Shown: piece by piece, positions 7,863 to 17,509 of the stretch
Position numbering within the stretch: the first letter of the stretch is position 1
Layout of the letters: each line of letters starts with the position of its first letter
DNA from: CAMCTV01 sp964420985
GTDB taxonomy: Bacteria; Bacteroidota; Bacteroidia; Flavobacteriales_D; Sanyastnellaceae
NCBI GenBank assembly: GCA_964420985.1
Contig: CAYQUT010000001.1
Location: 186,001-250,000, forward strand
DNA: 64,000 nucleotides
Direction of reading: 5' to 3'
Program-made: the position numbers and the translations under genes
Notes under the pieces: model-generated
The model's database searches: none
The model's input: the letters and a program-made list of their open reading frames with translations, nothing else
What the model was told of the DNA's origin: nothing

Positions 7863-10261
7863 TGGGCTATACCCTTGTTGAAATTGCCCAAATATTAGGT
7901 GCAACGATCCTGGGAGAGCATGAAGGCTGGGTTACAGATTTTTCCATAGACACCAGAAGTATTGGTATTCACAATAGAACCCTTTTTTTTGCCATCAAAA
8001 CAGATTTGGCAGATGGTCACGACTATGTGAAAATAGCCGCTGAAAAAGGATTAAATTGTGCGATAGTACAACGGGAAATTCCCGGCGTAAAATGTACCCA
8101 AATAGTGGTTGATGATGTTGTTTCTGCATTGCAGAAATTGGCGCGTCATCACAGAAATCGATTTGACATTCCTGTGGTGGGAATTACTGGAAGCAATGGG
8201 AAGACCATGGTCAAAGAGTGGTTAAATCAGTTGTGCAGCGCCCACTTCAATATTTGCAGAAGTCCAAGGAGTTTTAATTCTCAGCTAGGAGTAGCATTGT
8301 CACTGTTGCAGTTGAATGACCAGCATCAAATGGCCATTATAGAGGCTGGTATTTCTCAGCCCAATGAAATGGATGCTTTGCAGGAGATGATCCAGCCTAC
8401 ACTCGGTGTTTTTACACATCTCGGGCATGCCCATTTGAGTAATTTCCCGAGTCAAACAGCATTGTTGAACGAAAAAATGAAATTGTTTCAAAATACAATT
8501 CCTGTCATTTCTCCAGAAATGCAATGGAAGGCGGAAAATATTTTGGAATGGGGCGTTGGAGATCGATGTCATTGGCCAGTAAAATGGTTAAATTTTGGTT
8601 CATCAAGACAAGCTGAGTTGATATGGAAAAATACTACCCACACCGTAGTATTTCCTTTTGCTTCGGATATTGAATGTAACAATGCCATGACGGCATTGGT
8701 AACGGCATTGCATATGGGTGTACCTGTGGATCATGCCATTGCGGGAGTGCCTGCACTTTCAACACTGGACATGAGAATGGAACAACTGGAAGGAATATCG
8801 GATAGTATCCTGATCAACGATGCCTATTCCTTTGATCTGTCCTCTCTCAAATTGGCCATGCAAGATGCTTGGCGAATACACAATGATCGGTCCCACATTT
8901 TGATATTGTCTGATGTGCCTCAAGGGGATGCAACGCAATATGAGCAGATACAGTTGGAATACAGAGCGTATGGTTGGAAGAGGATCATTGTCATTGGTGA
9001 AGATTGGAAAAAAGTAGCCCCGTCAGATGCAGAAATTTTCCATCATGTTTCTGATTTCTTGAGCGCCATTGATGAGGAGAGTTGGACAAATGGTGTAGTG
9101 TTAATCAAGGGATCTCGGAAGAGTAAGTTTGAGGAGATTGTGTATCGCTTGCAAGCCAAGAATCATTTGACACGCCTAGAGATAAACCTGGAAGCCATCC
9201 AACACAATTTGAACCATTATCGTTCTTTATTACAACCTCATGTAAAGATGATGGTGATGATAAAGGCTGATGCTTACGGACTAGGAGCCATTGGTATAGC
9301 ACAATCTCAGGCGTTTCAACATGTGGATTACATCGGAGTGGCTTATGTAGATGAAGGAGTGGCGTTGCGTCAAGCGGGAATTTCATTGCCCATCATGATC
9401 ATGAATCCTGAGCAACAAAGTGTAAAGGCTTTGATGGATTTTAATTTAGAGCCTGAGGTATATTCAATGGATTCCTTCAGGGCATTGCTCGCACAAAAAG
9501 ATGCGTTGGCACCTGATAAAAAATTGGGTATTCACGTTAAGATAGATACCGGAATGCGGCGTTTGGGTATTGAGCCCAATGAGTGGGATGAATTGGCAAC
9601 ATTGATTCAGAGCCGAAGGGATATTGAATTGTTGACCGTGTTGACCCATTTAGCGGCATCTGAGAATGAGGAACATGATGGGTTTACAGAAAGTCAGTTA
9701 CATCTGTTTTCTCAGGTTGTAACAAAAGCCAAGTTGTTAAATCCCGGGGTAATCTCGCATGCCGCCAATTCTGGCGCCATAGAACGTTGGCCTTCTGCTC
9801 ACTTAGACATGGTGAGATTGGGAATTGGATTGTATGGGAGTAGTGCTCACACTCAACATCAATTGCATTTAAAGTCAACCTGTATTTGGAAAACCCACAT
9901 TTCGCAAGTAAAGGAAGTGAATGTTGGTGAGACGGTGGGTTATGGAAGAAGCGAGGAGGTTGCTGAGAACATGCAGTTGGCTATACTTCCGGTAGGATAT
10001 GCCGATGGATTGCCCAGAATACTCAGCAACGGCAAAGGAAGTGTTTGGATAGGGGGGCAGCGATGTCCCATCGTTGGTCGCGTGTGCATGGACATGACCA
10101 TGGTGAACGTTTCAGGTTTATCAGTTAAAGCAGGTGACGAAGTGGAGATTTTTGGAAAGAATATTGGGATAGAAGAAATGGCCGCTTGGTGTGGAACCAT
10201 TTCTTATGAAATTTTGACAGGAATATCACACCGTGTAAAAAGAATATTTATCAAACAATGA
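7859..10261 (+). CDS. Fused MurF ligase / alanine racemase
   Basis: 800 residues. The N-terminal part (about 1-430) is UDP-MurNAc-tripeptide:D-Ala-D-Ala ligase, with P-loop GITGSNGKT at about 109-116 and AIIEAGISQPNEM. The C-terminal part (about 438-800) is a fold-III alanine racemase: PLP lysine 469 in MIKADAYGLGA, HVKIDTGMRRLGI, HAANSGAI and GRVCMDMTMV. The fusion is a known Bacteroidota arrangement that places production and use of D-alanine in one polypeptide. In the racemase half all catalytic motifs look intact; in the MurF half some central motifs are divergent (NDAYSFDLSSLKLA in place of NDAYNANP), as in homologues of this fusion. Confidence 0.95.
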   Translation: MMGYTLVEIAQILGATILGEHEGWVTDFSIDTRSIGIHNRTLFFAIKTDLADGHDYVKIAAEKGLNCAIVQREIPGVKCTQIVVDDVVSALQKLARHHRNRFDIPVVGITGSNGKTMVKEWLNQLCSAHFNICRSPRSFNSQLGVALSLLQLNDQHQMAIIEAGISQPNEMDALQEMIQPTLGVFTHLGHAHLSNFPSQTALLNEKMKLFQNTIPVISPEMQWKAENILEWGVGDRCHWPVKWLNFGSSRQAELIWKNTTHTVVFPFASDIECNNAMTALVTALHMGVPVDHAIAGVPALSTLDMRMEQLEGISDSILINDAYSFDLSSLKLAMQDAWRIHNDRSHILILSDVPQGDATQYEQIQLEYRAYGWKRIIVIGEDWKKVAPSDAEIFHHVSDFLSAIDEESWTNGVVLIKGSRKSKFEEIVYRLQAKNHLTRLEINLEAIQHNLNHYRSLLQPHVKMMVMIKADAYGLGAIGIAQSQAFQHVDYIGVAYVDEGVALRQAGISLPIMIMNPEQQSVKALMDFNLEPEVYSMDSFRALLAQKDALAPDKKLGIHVKIDTGMRRLGIEPNEWDELATLIQSRRDIELLTVLTHLAASENEEHDGFTESQLHLFSQVVTKAKLLNPGVISHAANSGAIERWPSAHLDMVRLGIGLYGSSAHTQHQLHLKSTCIWKTHISQVKEVNVGETVGYGRSEEVAENMQLAILPVGYADGLPRILSNGKGSVWIGGQRCPIVGRVCMDMTMVNVSGLSVKAGDEVEIFGKNIGIEEMAAWCGTISYEILTGISHRVKRIFIKQ

Positions 10262-12870
10262 AAAAGATATTAGTTGTTGTATTTGCTTGTTTAGCCATCC
10301 CATTTTTAGGGCAAGATCATGTGCAAAGGGAATTGTTGATCCAGCTGGTCAAGGATGCGGATCCAAATGAAGTTGTATTATCTGTCAACAAGGAGTTTGG
10401 CAGTTTTTTGAATTTTCACTGGGAAGAAAATGTATCCACGCCCATGCGCATTCATCTGTTTCAATGGGATTGGGCAGAGATGAATGAAATGGAAGTATTG
10501 CGATACTGTCAGCTTTTGCCGCAAGTGCAAGTGGCTCAATTCAACCATTTGATAGAAGATCGATTGACGCCCAATGATCCCATATTTGGGAACCAGTGGC
10601 ATCACATTGATCCACAAGACAACGATATTGATAGTGAATTGGCCTGGGACATTACCACAGGGGGATTGACACCTATGGGAGACGAAATTGTGGCGTGTGT
10701 TGTGGAAACCCAAGGTGCCAAATGGGATCAGGAAGATATACTTCCCAACCATTGGGTAAATGTGAATGAGATTGCTGGAAACGGTTTGGACGATGATAAC
10801 AATGGTTACATCGATGATTATGATGGTTGGAATGTGAGCAACAATACCGACAATTCATCCAATGGAAATCATGGAACCCAAGTGAGCAGTATGATTGGTT
10901 CAAAGGGAAACAATGGAATGGGAGTGGCTGGGGTAAACTGGGATGTGAAATTGATGCAAGTGCAAATGGGGGGTATTTCGGAGGCCAATGCCATTGCGGC
11001 CTACACCTATCCTTTGGTGATGAGGCAGTTGTACAATAATACAAATGGAGATCAAGGTGCATTTGTGGTAGTCACCAATAGCTCTTGGGGAATTGACAAT
11101 GCTGCGGCCAACGGTTATCCACTTTGGTGCGCGATGTATGACACCTTGGGTCACTATGGAATTTTAAGTTGCGCAGCTACAGCCAACAACAATGTGAATG
11201 TGGATAATGTTGGCGATATGCCCACTACTTGTCCAAGTGATTATTTGATTTCAGTTACCGCCACCAACAACGCGGATGTTCGAACTTTCAGCGGATTTGG
11301 AACCACGCACATTGATTTGGGTGCACCAGGTGAGGCAGTGATGATGGCAGGAAACAATGGATACAGCACCAGCTCTGGAACTTCTTTTGCAAGCCCTTGT
11401 GTGGCGGGAGCGGTGGCTTTGATGTATTCAGCACCGTGTCAATCTTTGGCGCAAATAGCACATGCCAATCCTGCTGAAGCGGCGATGATGGTGAGGGGTT
11501 ATATTCTCAGCGGAGTGGATCCTGTTTCCAATTTGGTCAATGAGGTATTAACGGGTGGTAGATTGAATGTGTTCAATAGCTTGAATTTGATTTTGGGTGA
11601 ATGTGTTAGTGGGAATTGCCCTCCGCCGTTTGCTGTAGCCGATGCCCCTGTACCTGCCTCCCCCGATAGAATGATTACTTGGAGCAGCATCGGCAATGGT
11701 CCATTTGAGGTACAGTACAGAGTTCAGGGTAGCGCTAGTTGGTTATCGGTCTCTGGAATTATTAATGAAACTGTGACATTGGCCAATTTGTCTCCATGCT
11801 CAGATTATGAATATCAAGTTAGAGCCATTTGTGACACCTTAACCAGTGATTGGACGCCATTGTTTTATTTTACAACAGACGGATGTTGCGTCAACCCAAC
11901 TTATTACAATGCCGATAATCTGATGGCGGATGGCGCTGTAATTTCCTGGAATCCGGTTATTGCCGCTTCTGGCTACACGGTGCAACTGATCCAAGGTCAA
12001 AACATTGTATCGACCAATGAGACCATTCAAAATACATTCACTTTTAATGGATTGTCTTCTTGTACAACGTATGAAGTTGCGGTAACTTCTATTTGCTTGG
12101 GTATTGAACCCCAGATGCAAATGATGACCTTTACCACCTTGGGTTGTGCCAGTTGTCAGGAGGTGGCTACATGTGCTGCTGGAACCAATGATGCCACAGG
12201 AGAGTGGATAGCCAATGTGACCGTTGGAAGCATTAATAATACCAGTGTTTCAGACAATGGATATGGTGATTATACCGGAGTCACAACCGATTTGGTTTTG
12301 GGGCAGAATTATGTCATTTCGGTGACACCTGGTTTTGGAGGTTTTTCATACAATGAATACAGCAGAGCTTGGATAGATTGGAGCGGAGATGGTGATTGGA
12401 CTTCAGACGAATTGATTTTTGATCCAGGTCAAGCTTCAACATCAACGGCTACAGGAAATTTTGATGTTCCCATGACGGCAACCCAGGGTAGTGCGCGTAT
12501 GCGTGTTGGGATGACCTACTATGGATTGTTTGGTACAGGAGAAACACCGGATGCATGTGGTACCTTTAGCTACGGGGAATTTGAGGATTATTGTGTCAAT
12601 CTTGTTGATGGCAATGCGGTTGCCGAATCTCAAATGAACACGCTACATTTTTATCCTAATCCAGCTTCAGATGTGGTGACTTGGACAGGAGAAAAAGTGA
12701 GCAGCGTTTTGTGTTTTGATGCAACAGGTAAGTGTGTTGCGCGTTATGACTTCAATGGTGAACAAAGTGGTCAAATTGATGTTTCTCATTGGGCCAATGG
12801 TTTGTATTGGGTTCAGTACGAGACAGCCGGCGGTGTTAATCAATCTAAAATAGTTGTATCACATGAATAA
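10258..12870 (+). CDS. Subtilisin-like (S8) protease with Fn3, GEVED and type IX sorting domains
   Basis: 870 residues. Signal peptide MKKILVVVFACLAIPFLG, then a prodomain-like region (20-110), an S8 domain (about 115-450), fibronectin type III-like repeats (about 455-640), a GEVED domain (WIDWSGDGDWTSDELIF ... YGEFEDYCVN) and a type A sorting domain (LHFYPNPASDVVTW ... to the end). Catalytic His205 (NHGTQVSSMIG) and Ser376 (GTSFASPCVAGA) are present, as is the oxyanion Asn region VTNSSWG. The position of the catalytic Asp (normally xxDTG) reads VVETQG, giving Glu150. The protein should be surface-exposed through type IX secretion. Its start overlaps the murF-alr stop as ATGA. Confidence 0.88.
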   Translation: MKKILVVVFACLAIPFLGQDHVQRELLIQLVKDADPNEVVLSVNKEFGSFLNFHWEENVSTPMRIHLFQWDWAEMNEMEVLRYCQLLPQVQVAQFNHLIEDRLTPNDPIFGNQWHHIDPQDNDIDSELAWDITTGGLTPMGDEIVACVVETQGAKWDQEDILPNHWVNVNEIAGNGLDDDNNGYIDDYDGWNVSNNTDNSSNGNHGTQVSSMIGSKGNNGMGVAGVNWDVKLMQVQMGGISEANAIAAYTYPLVMRQLYNNTNGDQGAFVVVTNSSWGIDNAAANGYPLWCAMYDTLGHYGILSCAATANNNVNVDNVGDMPTTCPSDYLISVTATNNADVRTFSGFGTTHIDLGAPGEAVMMAGNNGYSTSSGTSFASPCVAGAVALMYSAPCQSLAQIAHANPAEAAMMVRGYILSGVDPVSNLVNEVLTGGRLNVFNSLNLILGECVSGNCPPPFAVADAPVPASPDRMITWSSIGNGPFEVQYRVQGSASWLSVSGIINETVTLANLSPCSDYEYQVRAICDTLTSDWTPLFYFTTDGCCVNPTYYNADNLMADGAVISWNPVIAASGYTVQLIQGQNIVSTNETIQNTFTFNGLSSCTTYEVAVTSICLGIEPQMQMMTFTTLGCASCQEVATCAAGTNDATGEWIANVTVGSINNTSVSDNGYGDYTGVTTDLVLGQNYVISVTPGFGGFSYNEYSRAWIDWSGDGDWTSDELIFDPGQASTSTATGNFDVPMTATQGSARMRVGMTYYGLFGTGETPDACGTFSYGEFEDYCVNLVDGNAVAESQMNTLHFYPNPASDVVTWTGEKVSSVLCFDATGKCVARYDFNGEQSGQIDVSHWANGLYWVQYETAGGVNQSKIVVSHE

Positions 12871-12887
12871 TATGGCCCATCAGCCTG

Positions 12888-12895
12888 TAACTTCG
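12888..12895 (+). promoter_or_regulatory. -7-like element before the GTG start at 12900
   Basis: TAACTTCG, one mismatch from TAnnTTTG and of the TAnnTTCG form seen elsewhere in this window, ends 4 bases before the GTG start. It suggests the following gene has its own leaderless transcript. Confidence 0.35.
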
Positions 12896-12899
12896 TAAG

Positions 12900-15575
12900 G
12901 TGACCGTTTTCCGATACATATCATTGATTGTATTGTCGTTATTGGCAATTCGTGCTGGTGCTACGCACAACAGAGCGGGTGAGATTATTTATGAGCATGT
13001 ATCTGGCTATACGTATAAGGTTACCATCATCACCATTACCAAAGTTTCAGCCCCTGCGGATCGGCCATGGTTGAAAATTTATTGGGGAGATGAGCCTGAG
13101 AGTATTCTGGATACAGACCTGGATAGTTTGTCTCGAGCAGTAGAACTTTTTTATCCCAATTCAGATGCCAAGCGAAATGAGTATTATGGTTATCATACTT
13201 ATGCGGGTCCTGGGATTTATAATTTGAGGGTTGAAGATCCCAATAGGAATGGTGGTGTGATGAACATAACCAATTCCATTCAACAGGTATTTGGAATCCA
13301 AACGCAGTTGATCATTAGTCCCGGATTGGGACACAATAATTCTGTTCAGTTGTTGAACCCTCCCACGCAAGAGGCTTGTATTTACCAGCCTTGGATGCAC
13401 AATCCAGCAGCTTACGACCCCGATGGTGATTCCTTAGCCTACGAACTAGTACCTTGCCTGGGAGAGGATGGGTTGCCGCTGAGTTTAGGTGATATCCCTG
13501 CATGGAAATTGCCCAATGAAGTAACTTCTGAAACAACCGATTTGTTTACGATTGATGCCTATACCGGTAATGTGCTTTGGACAGTCCCCCTATTGGCTGG
13601 CGAGTACAATATCGCAATCAAAATTTCAGAGTTTAGAGATGGTATTTTAATTGGATATGTTATTCGTGATATGCAGATTACTGTTGTCACATGTAACAAT
13701 ATTCCACCCGTCATTTTGCCCATCAACGACAAATGTGTCACTGCTGGTGATGACATCTGGTTTCAATTGATTGCTTCTGATCCGAACGGAGATAACATTA
13801 CGATGCAGGCATTTGGGGGCCCGCTGTCCAACGTGTCTCATCCCGCTACATTTAACCCAAGCTCATATATTTTTTCTTGGGAGCCATTGTGTGAGGAGAT
13901 TAGATACCAGCCTTACCAAATGACGTTTCAAGCTACGGATGATGGATATGTGAATTTGTCTTATATTGAAACCATGTCCATTACGGTGGTGGCCCCTGAG
14001 GTTCAAAATCCAGCCGCCAATCCCATCAACAATACCATTGAAGTTTCCTGGAGTTCCCATGCGTGCTCTCCTATTTTTTCGGATTACCAGGCCACAGAAG
14101 TGGATTATTTGATTTACCGCAGAAACGGTTTGTTTGGATTTGATCCATCCAATTGTGAATTGGGTGTTCCGGATTATACGGGCTATGAATGGATTGCCAC
14201 CGTTCCCAATGTCAATAGCACTGTTTACTTAGATGAAAATGTGAATTTTGGAGCCAACTATTGTTACATGGTGGTTGCCCGATGGCCGGATGGTGCATTG
14301 AGTTATGCAAGTGATGAAGTGTGTGCGCAATTGTCCAAGGAGGTTCCTGTTGTCACGCAGGTCTCTGTGGTGGAAACTTCGTTTGATTTAGGAGTAGACA
14401 CAGTCACTTGGTCGCCTCCTTCAGAATTGGATGTCATCCAATATCCAGGTCCATACCAATATCAATTGTATCACCGCATTGCAGGATCAGCATCTGAAAA
14501 TTTAATTTGGACAACCCCATCCAGCGCAGATTTTATGCTGTTGGATACGGCCTTTGTGCATCAAGGCATCAATACTATCGGGGTGAGTAATAGATACAGG
14601 GTGGAGCTTTTGTCGGATGGATTTTCAGTGGGCTTCTCAAATGATGCCATGAGCCCTTGGTTGAGTCTTACTCCATTAGACAATGCAGTGCAGGTTGCTG
14701 TGGTAGAAGATGTTCCTTGGGATAATTTGCGTTATCAATATTATCGAAAGAGCGAAACAGATGTGGATTTTGTGTTGTTTTTGGATACAACTATCAACGG
14801 CATTATTGATACTGGCTTGATCAATAATCAACCGTACTGTTACAAGGTGAGATTGATAGGGACCTATGGTAATCCTACCATTAAAGATCCTCTAGTCAAC
14901 TGGTCCCAAGAGGCTTGTGCACAGCCCTATGACCAAGAGCCTCCTTGCCCTCCTTTGGTGACAGTGGAATCAGATTGTTTGATTCCAACCATGAGTATAC
15001 ACTGGAGTAAGCCGCAATGCGCAGATGATGTCACAGGCTACAAAGTGTATTACACTCCAATTTATGGAGGAACATTTGAGTTGATGGCTACGCTAACCGA
15101 TCCAATGGATACCGTATGGACAATCAACGCGGATAGCTCAGGAAATACCATTGCAGGATGTTATGTCGTGACTGCATTGGATTCGTTGAACTTGTGGCCC
15201 AATGGTCAGTATCAACAAAATGAAAGTGCATTTTCTGATTCAATCTGTGTGGACAATTGTCCATTTTATGACTTGCCCAATGTGTATACCCCTAACGGTG
15301 ATGAGAGCAACGATTGGTACCAAGCTTATCCATACCGATCCATTGATCATGTTGAAATGAAAATTTTTAATCGATGGGGTACGCTGGTGTATCAAACTGA
15401 AAATCCTTCCATTGATTGGACAGGATTGGACCAACAAACAGGAGAGCTTTGTGAAGACGGGGTGTTTTATTACACAATCACTGTTTATCCCATCACCTTG
15501 GAAGGAATTATTCCCTACAACAGAAGCGGATTTATACACCTGTTGGATGGAAAAACGGAGACCATTAAACCATAA
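12900..15575 (+). CDS. Giant secreted protein with gliding-motility-associated (type B) C-terminal domain
   Basis: 891 residues with a GTG start, chosen because it gives the signal peptide MTVFRYISLIVLSLLAIRAGA and no ATG is available. The N-terminal region (about 22-370) starts THNRAGEIIYEHVSGYTYKVTI and contains a cadherin/PKD-like part; several Fn3-like modules follow (about 370-790). The last 90 residues are the CHU_C/type B domain (NVYTPNGDESNDWYQ ... FNRWGTLVYQT ... GVFYYTITVYP). Type B proteins are exported by the type IX system and usually need a PorP/SprF partner; one is present at 34016-35014. Role unknown, probably adhesion or cell-surface structure. Confidence 0.85.
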   Translation: MTVFRYISLIVLSLLAIRAGATHNRAGEIIYEHVSGYTYKVTIITITKVSAPADRPWLKIYWGDEPESILDTDLDSLSRAVELFYPNSDAKRNEYYGYHTYAGPGIYNLRVEDPNRNGGVMNITNSIQQVFGIQTQLIISPGLGHNNSVQLLNPPTQEACIYQPWMHNPAAYDPDGDSLAYELVPCLGEDGLPLSLGDIPAWKLPNEVTSETTDLFTIDAYTGNVLWTVPLLAGEYNIAIKISEFRDGILIGYVIRDMQITVVTCNNIPPVILPINDKCVTAGDDIWFQLIASDPNGDNITMQAFGGPLSNVSHPATFNPSSYIFSWEPLCEEIRYQPYQMTFQATDDGYVNLSYIETMSITVVAPEVQNPAANPINNTIEVSWSSHACSPIFSDYQATEVDYLIYRRNGLFGFDPSNCELGVPDYTGYEWIATVPNVNSTVYLDENVNFGANYCYMVVARWPDGALSYASDEVCAQLSKEVPVVTQVSVVETSFDLGVDTVTWSPPSELDVIQYPGPYQYQLYHRIAGSASENLIWTTPSSADFMLLDTAFVHQGINTIGVSNRYRVELLSDGFSVGFSNDAMSPWLSLTPLDNAVQVAVVEDVPWDNLRYQYYRKSETDVDFVLFLDTTINGIIDTGLINNQPYCYKVRLIGTYGNPTIKDPLVNWSQEACAQPYDQEPPCPPLVTVESDCLIPTMSIHWSKPQCADDVTGYKVYYTPIYGGTFELMATLTDPMDTVWTINADSSGNTIAGCYVVTALDSLNLWPNGQYQQNESAFSDSICVDNCPFYDLPNVYTPNGDESNDWYQAYPYRSIDHVEMKIFNRWGTLVYQTENPSIDWTGLDQQTGELCEDGVFYYTITVYPITLEGIIPYNRSGFIHLLDGKTETIKP

Positions 15576-15577
15576 TT

Positions 15578-16189
15578 ATGTTTACAGGAATCATTGAAGA
15601 TTTGGGAAAGATTGTTGGAATTCGCGAAGAGGGTACCAATGTTCATTTTTCTGTCAGTTGTCTTTTTTTACAAGAAATAAAGATTGATCAATCCATCGCC
15701 CATGATGGTGTTTGTCTTACGGTAGTAGCCATTGAGGACAATCATTACACCGTAACGGCCATCCAAGAGACTTTGAATAAGACCAATCTTTCTCATTGGA
15801 AAGTAGGCCATGTTGTGAATTTAGAAAGAGCCATGAAAATGGACGGAAGATTGGATGGGCATATTGTTCAAGGTCATGTAGATCAAACAGCTACTTGTGT
15901 TTCAGTAAATGAAGAAGGCGGAAGTTGGACCTACACCTTTCAACACCAACCATCTGAAGATGGAATGACCATTGAAAAGGGAAGCATTACCGTCAATGGA
16001 ATCAGTTTGACAGTTGTCAATAGTCAGCCTTCTCAGTTTTCAGTTTGTATCATCCCCTACACTTACCAGCATACCAATATCCAATTTATACAAGAGGGCA
16101 GTGTGGTTAATTTAGAATTTGATGTTTTTGGCAAATATGTTTTGCGTTATACAAAAGCATATCAGCGTACCTTTACCCCTCAATCATAG
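15578..16189 (+). CDS. ribE: Riboflavin synthase, alpha subunit
   Basis: 203 residues, two tandem lumazine-binding domains (about 1-95 and 96-190). The N-terminus MFTGIIEDLGKI, the repeats DGVCLTVV / NGISLTVV, and GHIVQGHVD are diagnostic. It dismutates two 6,7-dimethyl-8-ribityllumazine molecules into riboflavin and the pyrimidine precursor. It starts 2 bases after the preceding gene and lies 6 bases before rseP, so it is in the same transcript; no FMN riboswitch is visible. Confidence 0.96.
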   Translation: MFTGIIEDLGKIVGIREEGTNVHFSVSCLFLQEIKIDQSIAHDGVCLTVVAIEDNHYTVTAIQETLNKTNLSHWKVGHVVNLERAMKMDGRLDGHIVQGHVDQTATCVSVNEEGGSWTYTFQHQPSEDGMTIEKGSITVNGISLTVVNSQPSQFSVCIIPYTYQHTNIQFIQEGSVVNLEFDVFGKYVLRYTKAYQRTFTPQS

Positions 16190-16195
16190 AAAATC

Positions 16196-17509
16196 ATGAT
16201 GTTAGCATTGCAGTTGTTTTTGAGTTTGTCTTTATTGATTATTCTCCACGAAGGAGGTCATTTTATTCCTGCCAAATTGTTTAAAATACGAGTAGAGAAG
16301 TTCTACTTGTTTTTTGATCCATGGTTCTCCATTTTCAAAAAGAAAATCGGAGGAACAGAATATGGAATAGGCTGGTTGCCCCTTGGAGGCTATGTGAAGA
16401 TTGCGGGAATGATTGATGAGAGTATGGACAAAGAGCAAATGTCCAAACCCGCTGAGGATTGGGAGTTTCGCAGTAAGCCAGCTTGGCAGCGTTTAATTGT
16501 TATGGTTGGTGGAGTTGTGGTGAACGTCATTGTGGGTATGATTCTCTATGCTGTGGTGCTGGCCAACTGGGGAAAGGATGAGTTACCGGTTCAGAATATT
16601 ACCTATGGGGTACATTGTGATTCATTGATGATGTCCATCGGTTTTCAGGAAGGAGATAGAATCATTGCGTTAGATGGTCAAACGCCATCCAGCTACACCG
16701 ACATTCCGAAGTGGATGTTGTTGAATAAGCCAACAACGGCGACTGTTATTCGTGAAGGAAATCAGGTTCAAATTCCATTGCCCGTGGAGTTGGGTCAAAT
16801 GATGGTGGACAAAGGAGTGAAGATGCCTTTCACACCGCGCATTCCATGCGTGGTAGATACGGTTATTGCAGGAACACCAGCAGCCGATGCAGGATTGATG
16901 AAGGGAGATTCTCTGGTGAGCATCAATGGAGATACTTTGGTTTATTTTCAATCCATTCAAAAATTTTTGCAAGCCCATCCCAATCAATCAGTGGAGGTGG
17001 GATTAATTAGAGGAGGACAATGGATTACCATAAAACCGCAGGTTACTGCTGAAGGTACCATTGGATTTGCTCCAAAATCACTCAGTGCCTATTTCAATTA
17101 TGTCAATCGGGAATATGGCTTTCTTGAGGCTATTCCAGGTGGAGTAGAACAGGCGTGGGAAACGGTAAAGGATTACGCTTCTCAATTGAAATTTTTATTC
17201 TCTGCATCAGGTGCTAAGCAAGTGGGTGGTTTTGCCACATTTGCTAAGCTCTTTCCTGAAGAGTGGAATTGGGCCATGTTTTGGGAGCGCACTGCCTTTA
17301 TTTCTTTGATATTGGCCTTCATGAATATTTTGCCTATTCCTGCTTTGGATGGGGGACACGTTATGTTTTTGTTGTGGGAAATGATCACGGGTCGTCCAGC
17401 GTCACAACGCATCATGGAAGTGGCTCAAATGATTGGAATGGTGCTGTTGTTGGGATTAATGCTTTATGGCAATGGCATGGACATCGTTAGGTGGTTTACA
17501 TCCCACTAA
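16196..17509 (+). CDS. rseP: RseP-type site-2 intramembrane metalloprotease
   Basis: 437 residues. Catalytic zinc motif HEGGH is at 18-22 in the first transmembrane segment (LIILHEGGHFIPAKLF), and the third ligand is in ILPIPALDGGH near residue 385. Two PDZ regions lie between (about 130-310; for example GDRIIALDGQTP and GDSLVSINGD). Four hydrophobic spans are visible. It cleaves membrane-bound anti-sigma factors or other single-pass proteins and signal-peptide remnants; the local substrate is not shown. The start may be 16196 or the adjacent methionine at 16199. Confidence 0.95.
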   Translation: MMLALQLFLSLSLLIILHEGGHFIPAKLFKIRVEKFYLFFDPWFSIFKKKIGGTEYGIGWLPLGGYVKIAGMIDESMDKEQMSKPAEDWEFRSKPAWQRLIVMVGGVVVNVIVGMILYAVVLANWGKDELPVQNITYGVHCDSLMMSIGFQEGDRIIALDGQTPSSYTDIPKWMLLNKPTTATVIREGNQVQIPLPVELGQMMVDKGVKMPFTPRIPCVVDTVIAGTPAADAGLMKGDSLVSINGDTLVYFQSIQKFLQAHPNQSVEVGLIRGGQWITIKPQVTAEGTIGFAPKSLSAYFNYVNREYGFLEAIPGGVEQAWETVKDYASQLKFLFSASGAKQVGGFATFAKLFPEEWNWAMFWERTAFISLILAFMNILPIPALDGGHVMFLLWEMITGRPASQRIMEVAQMIGMVLLLGLMLYGNGMDIVRWFTSH

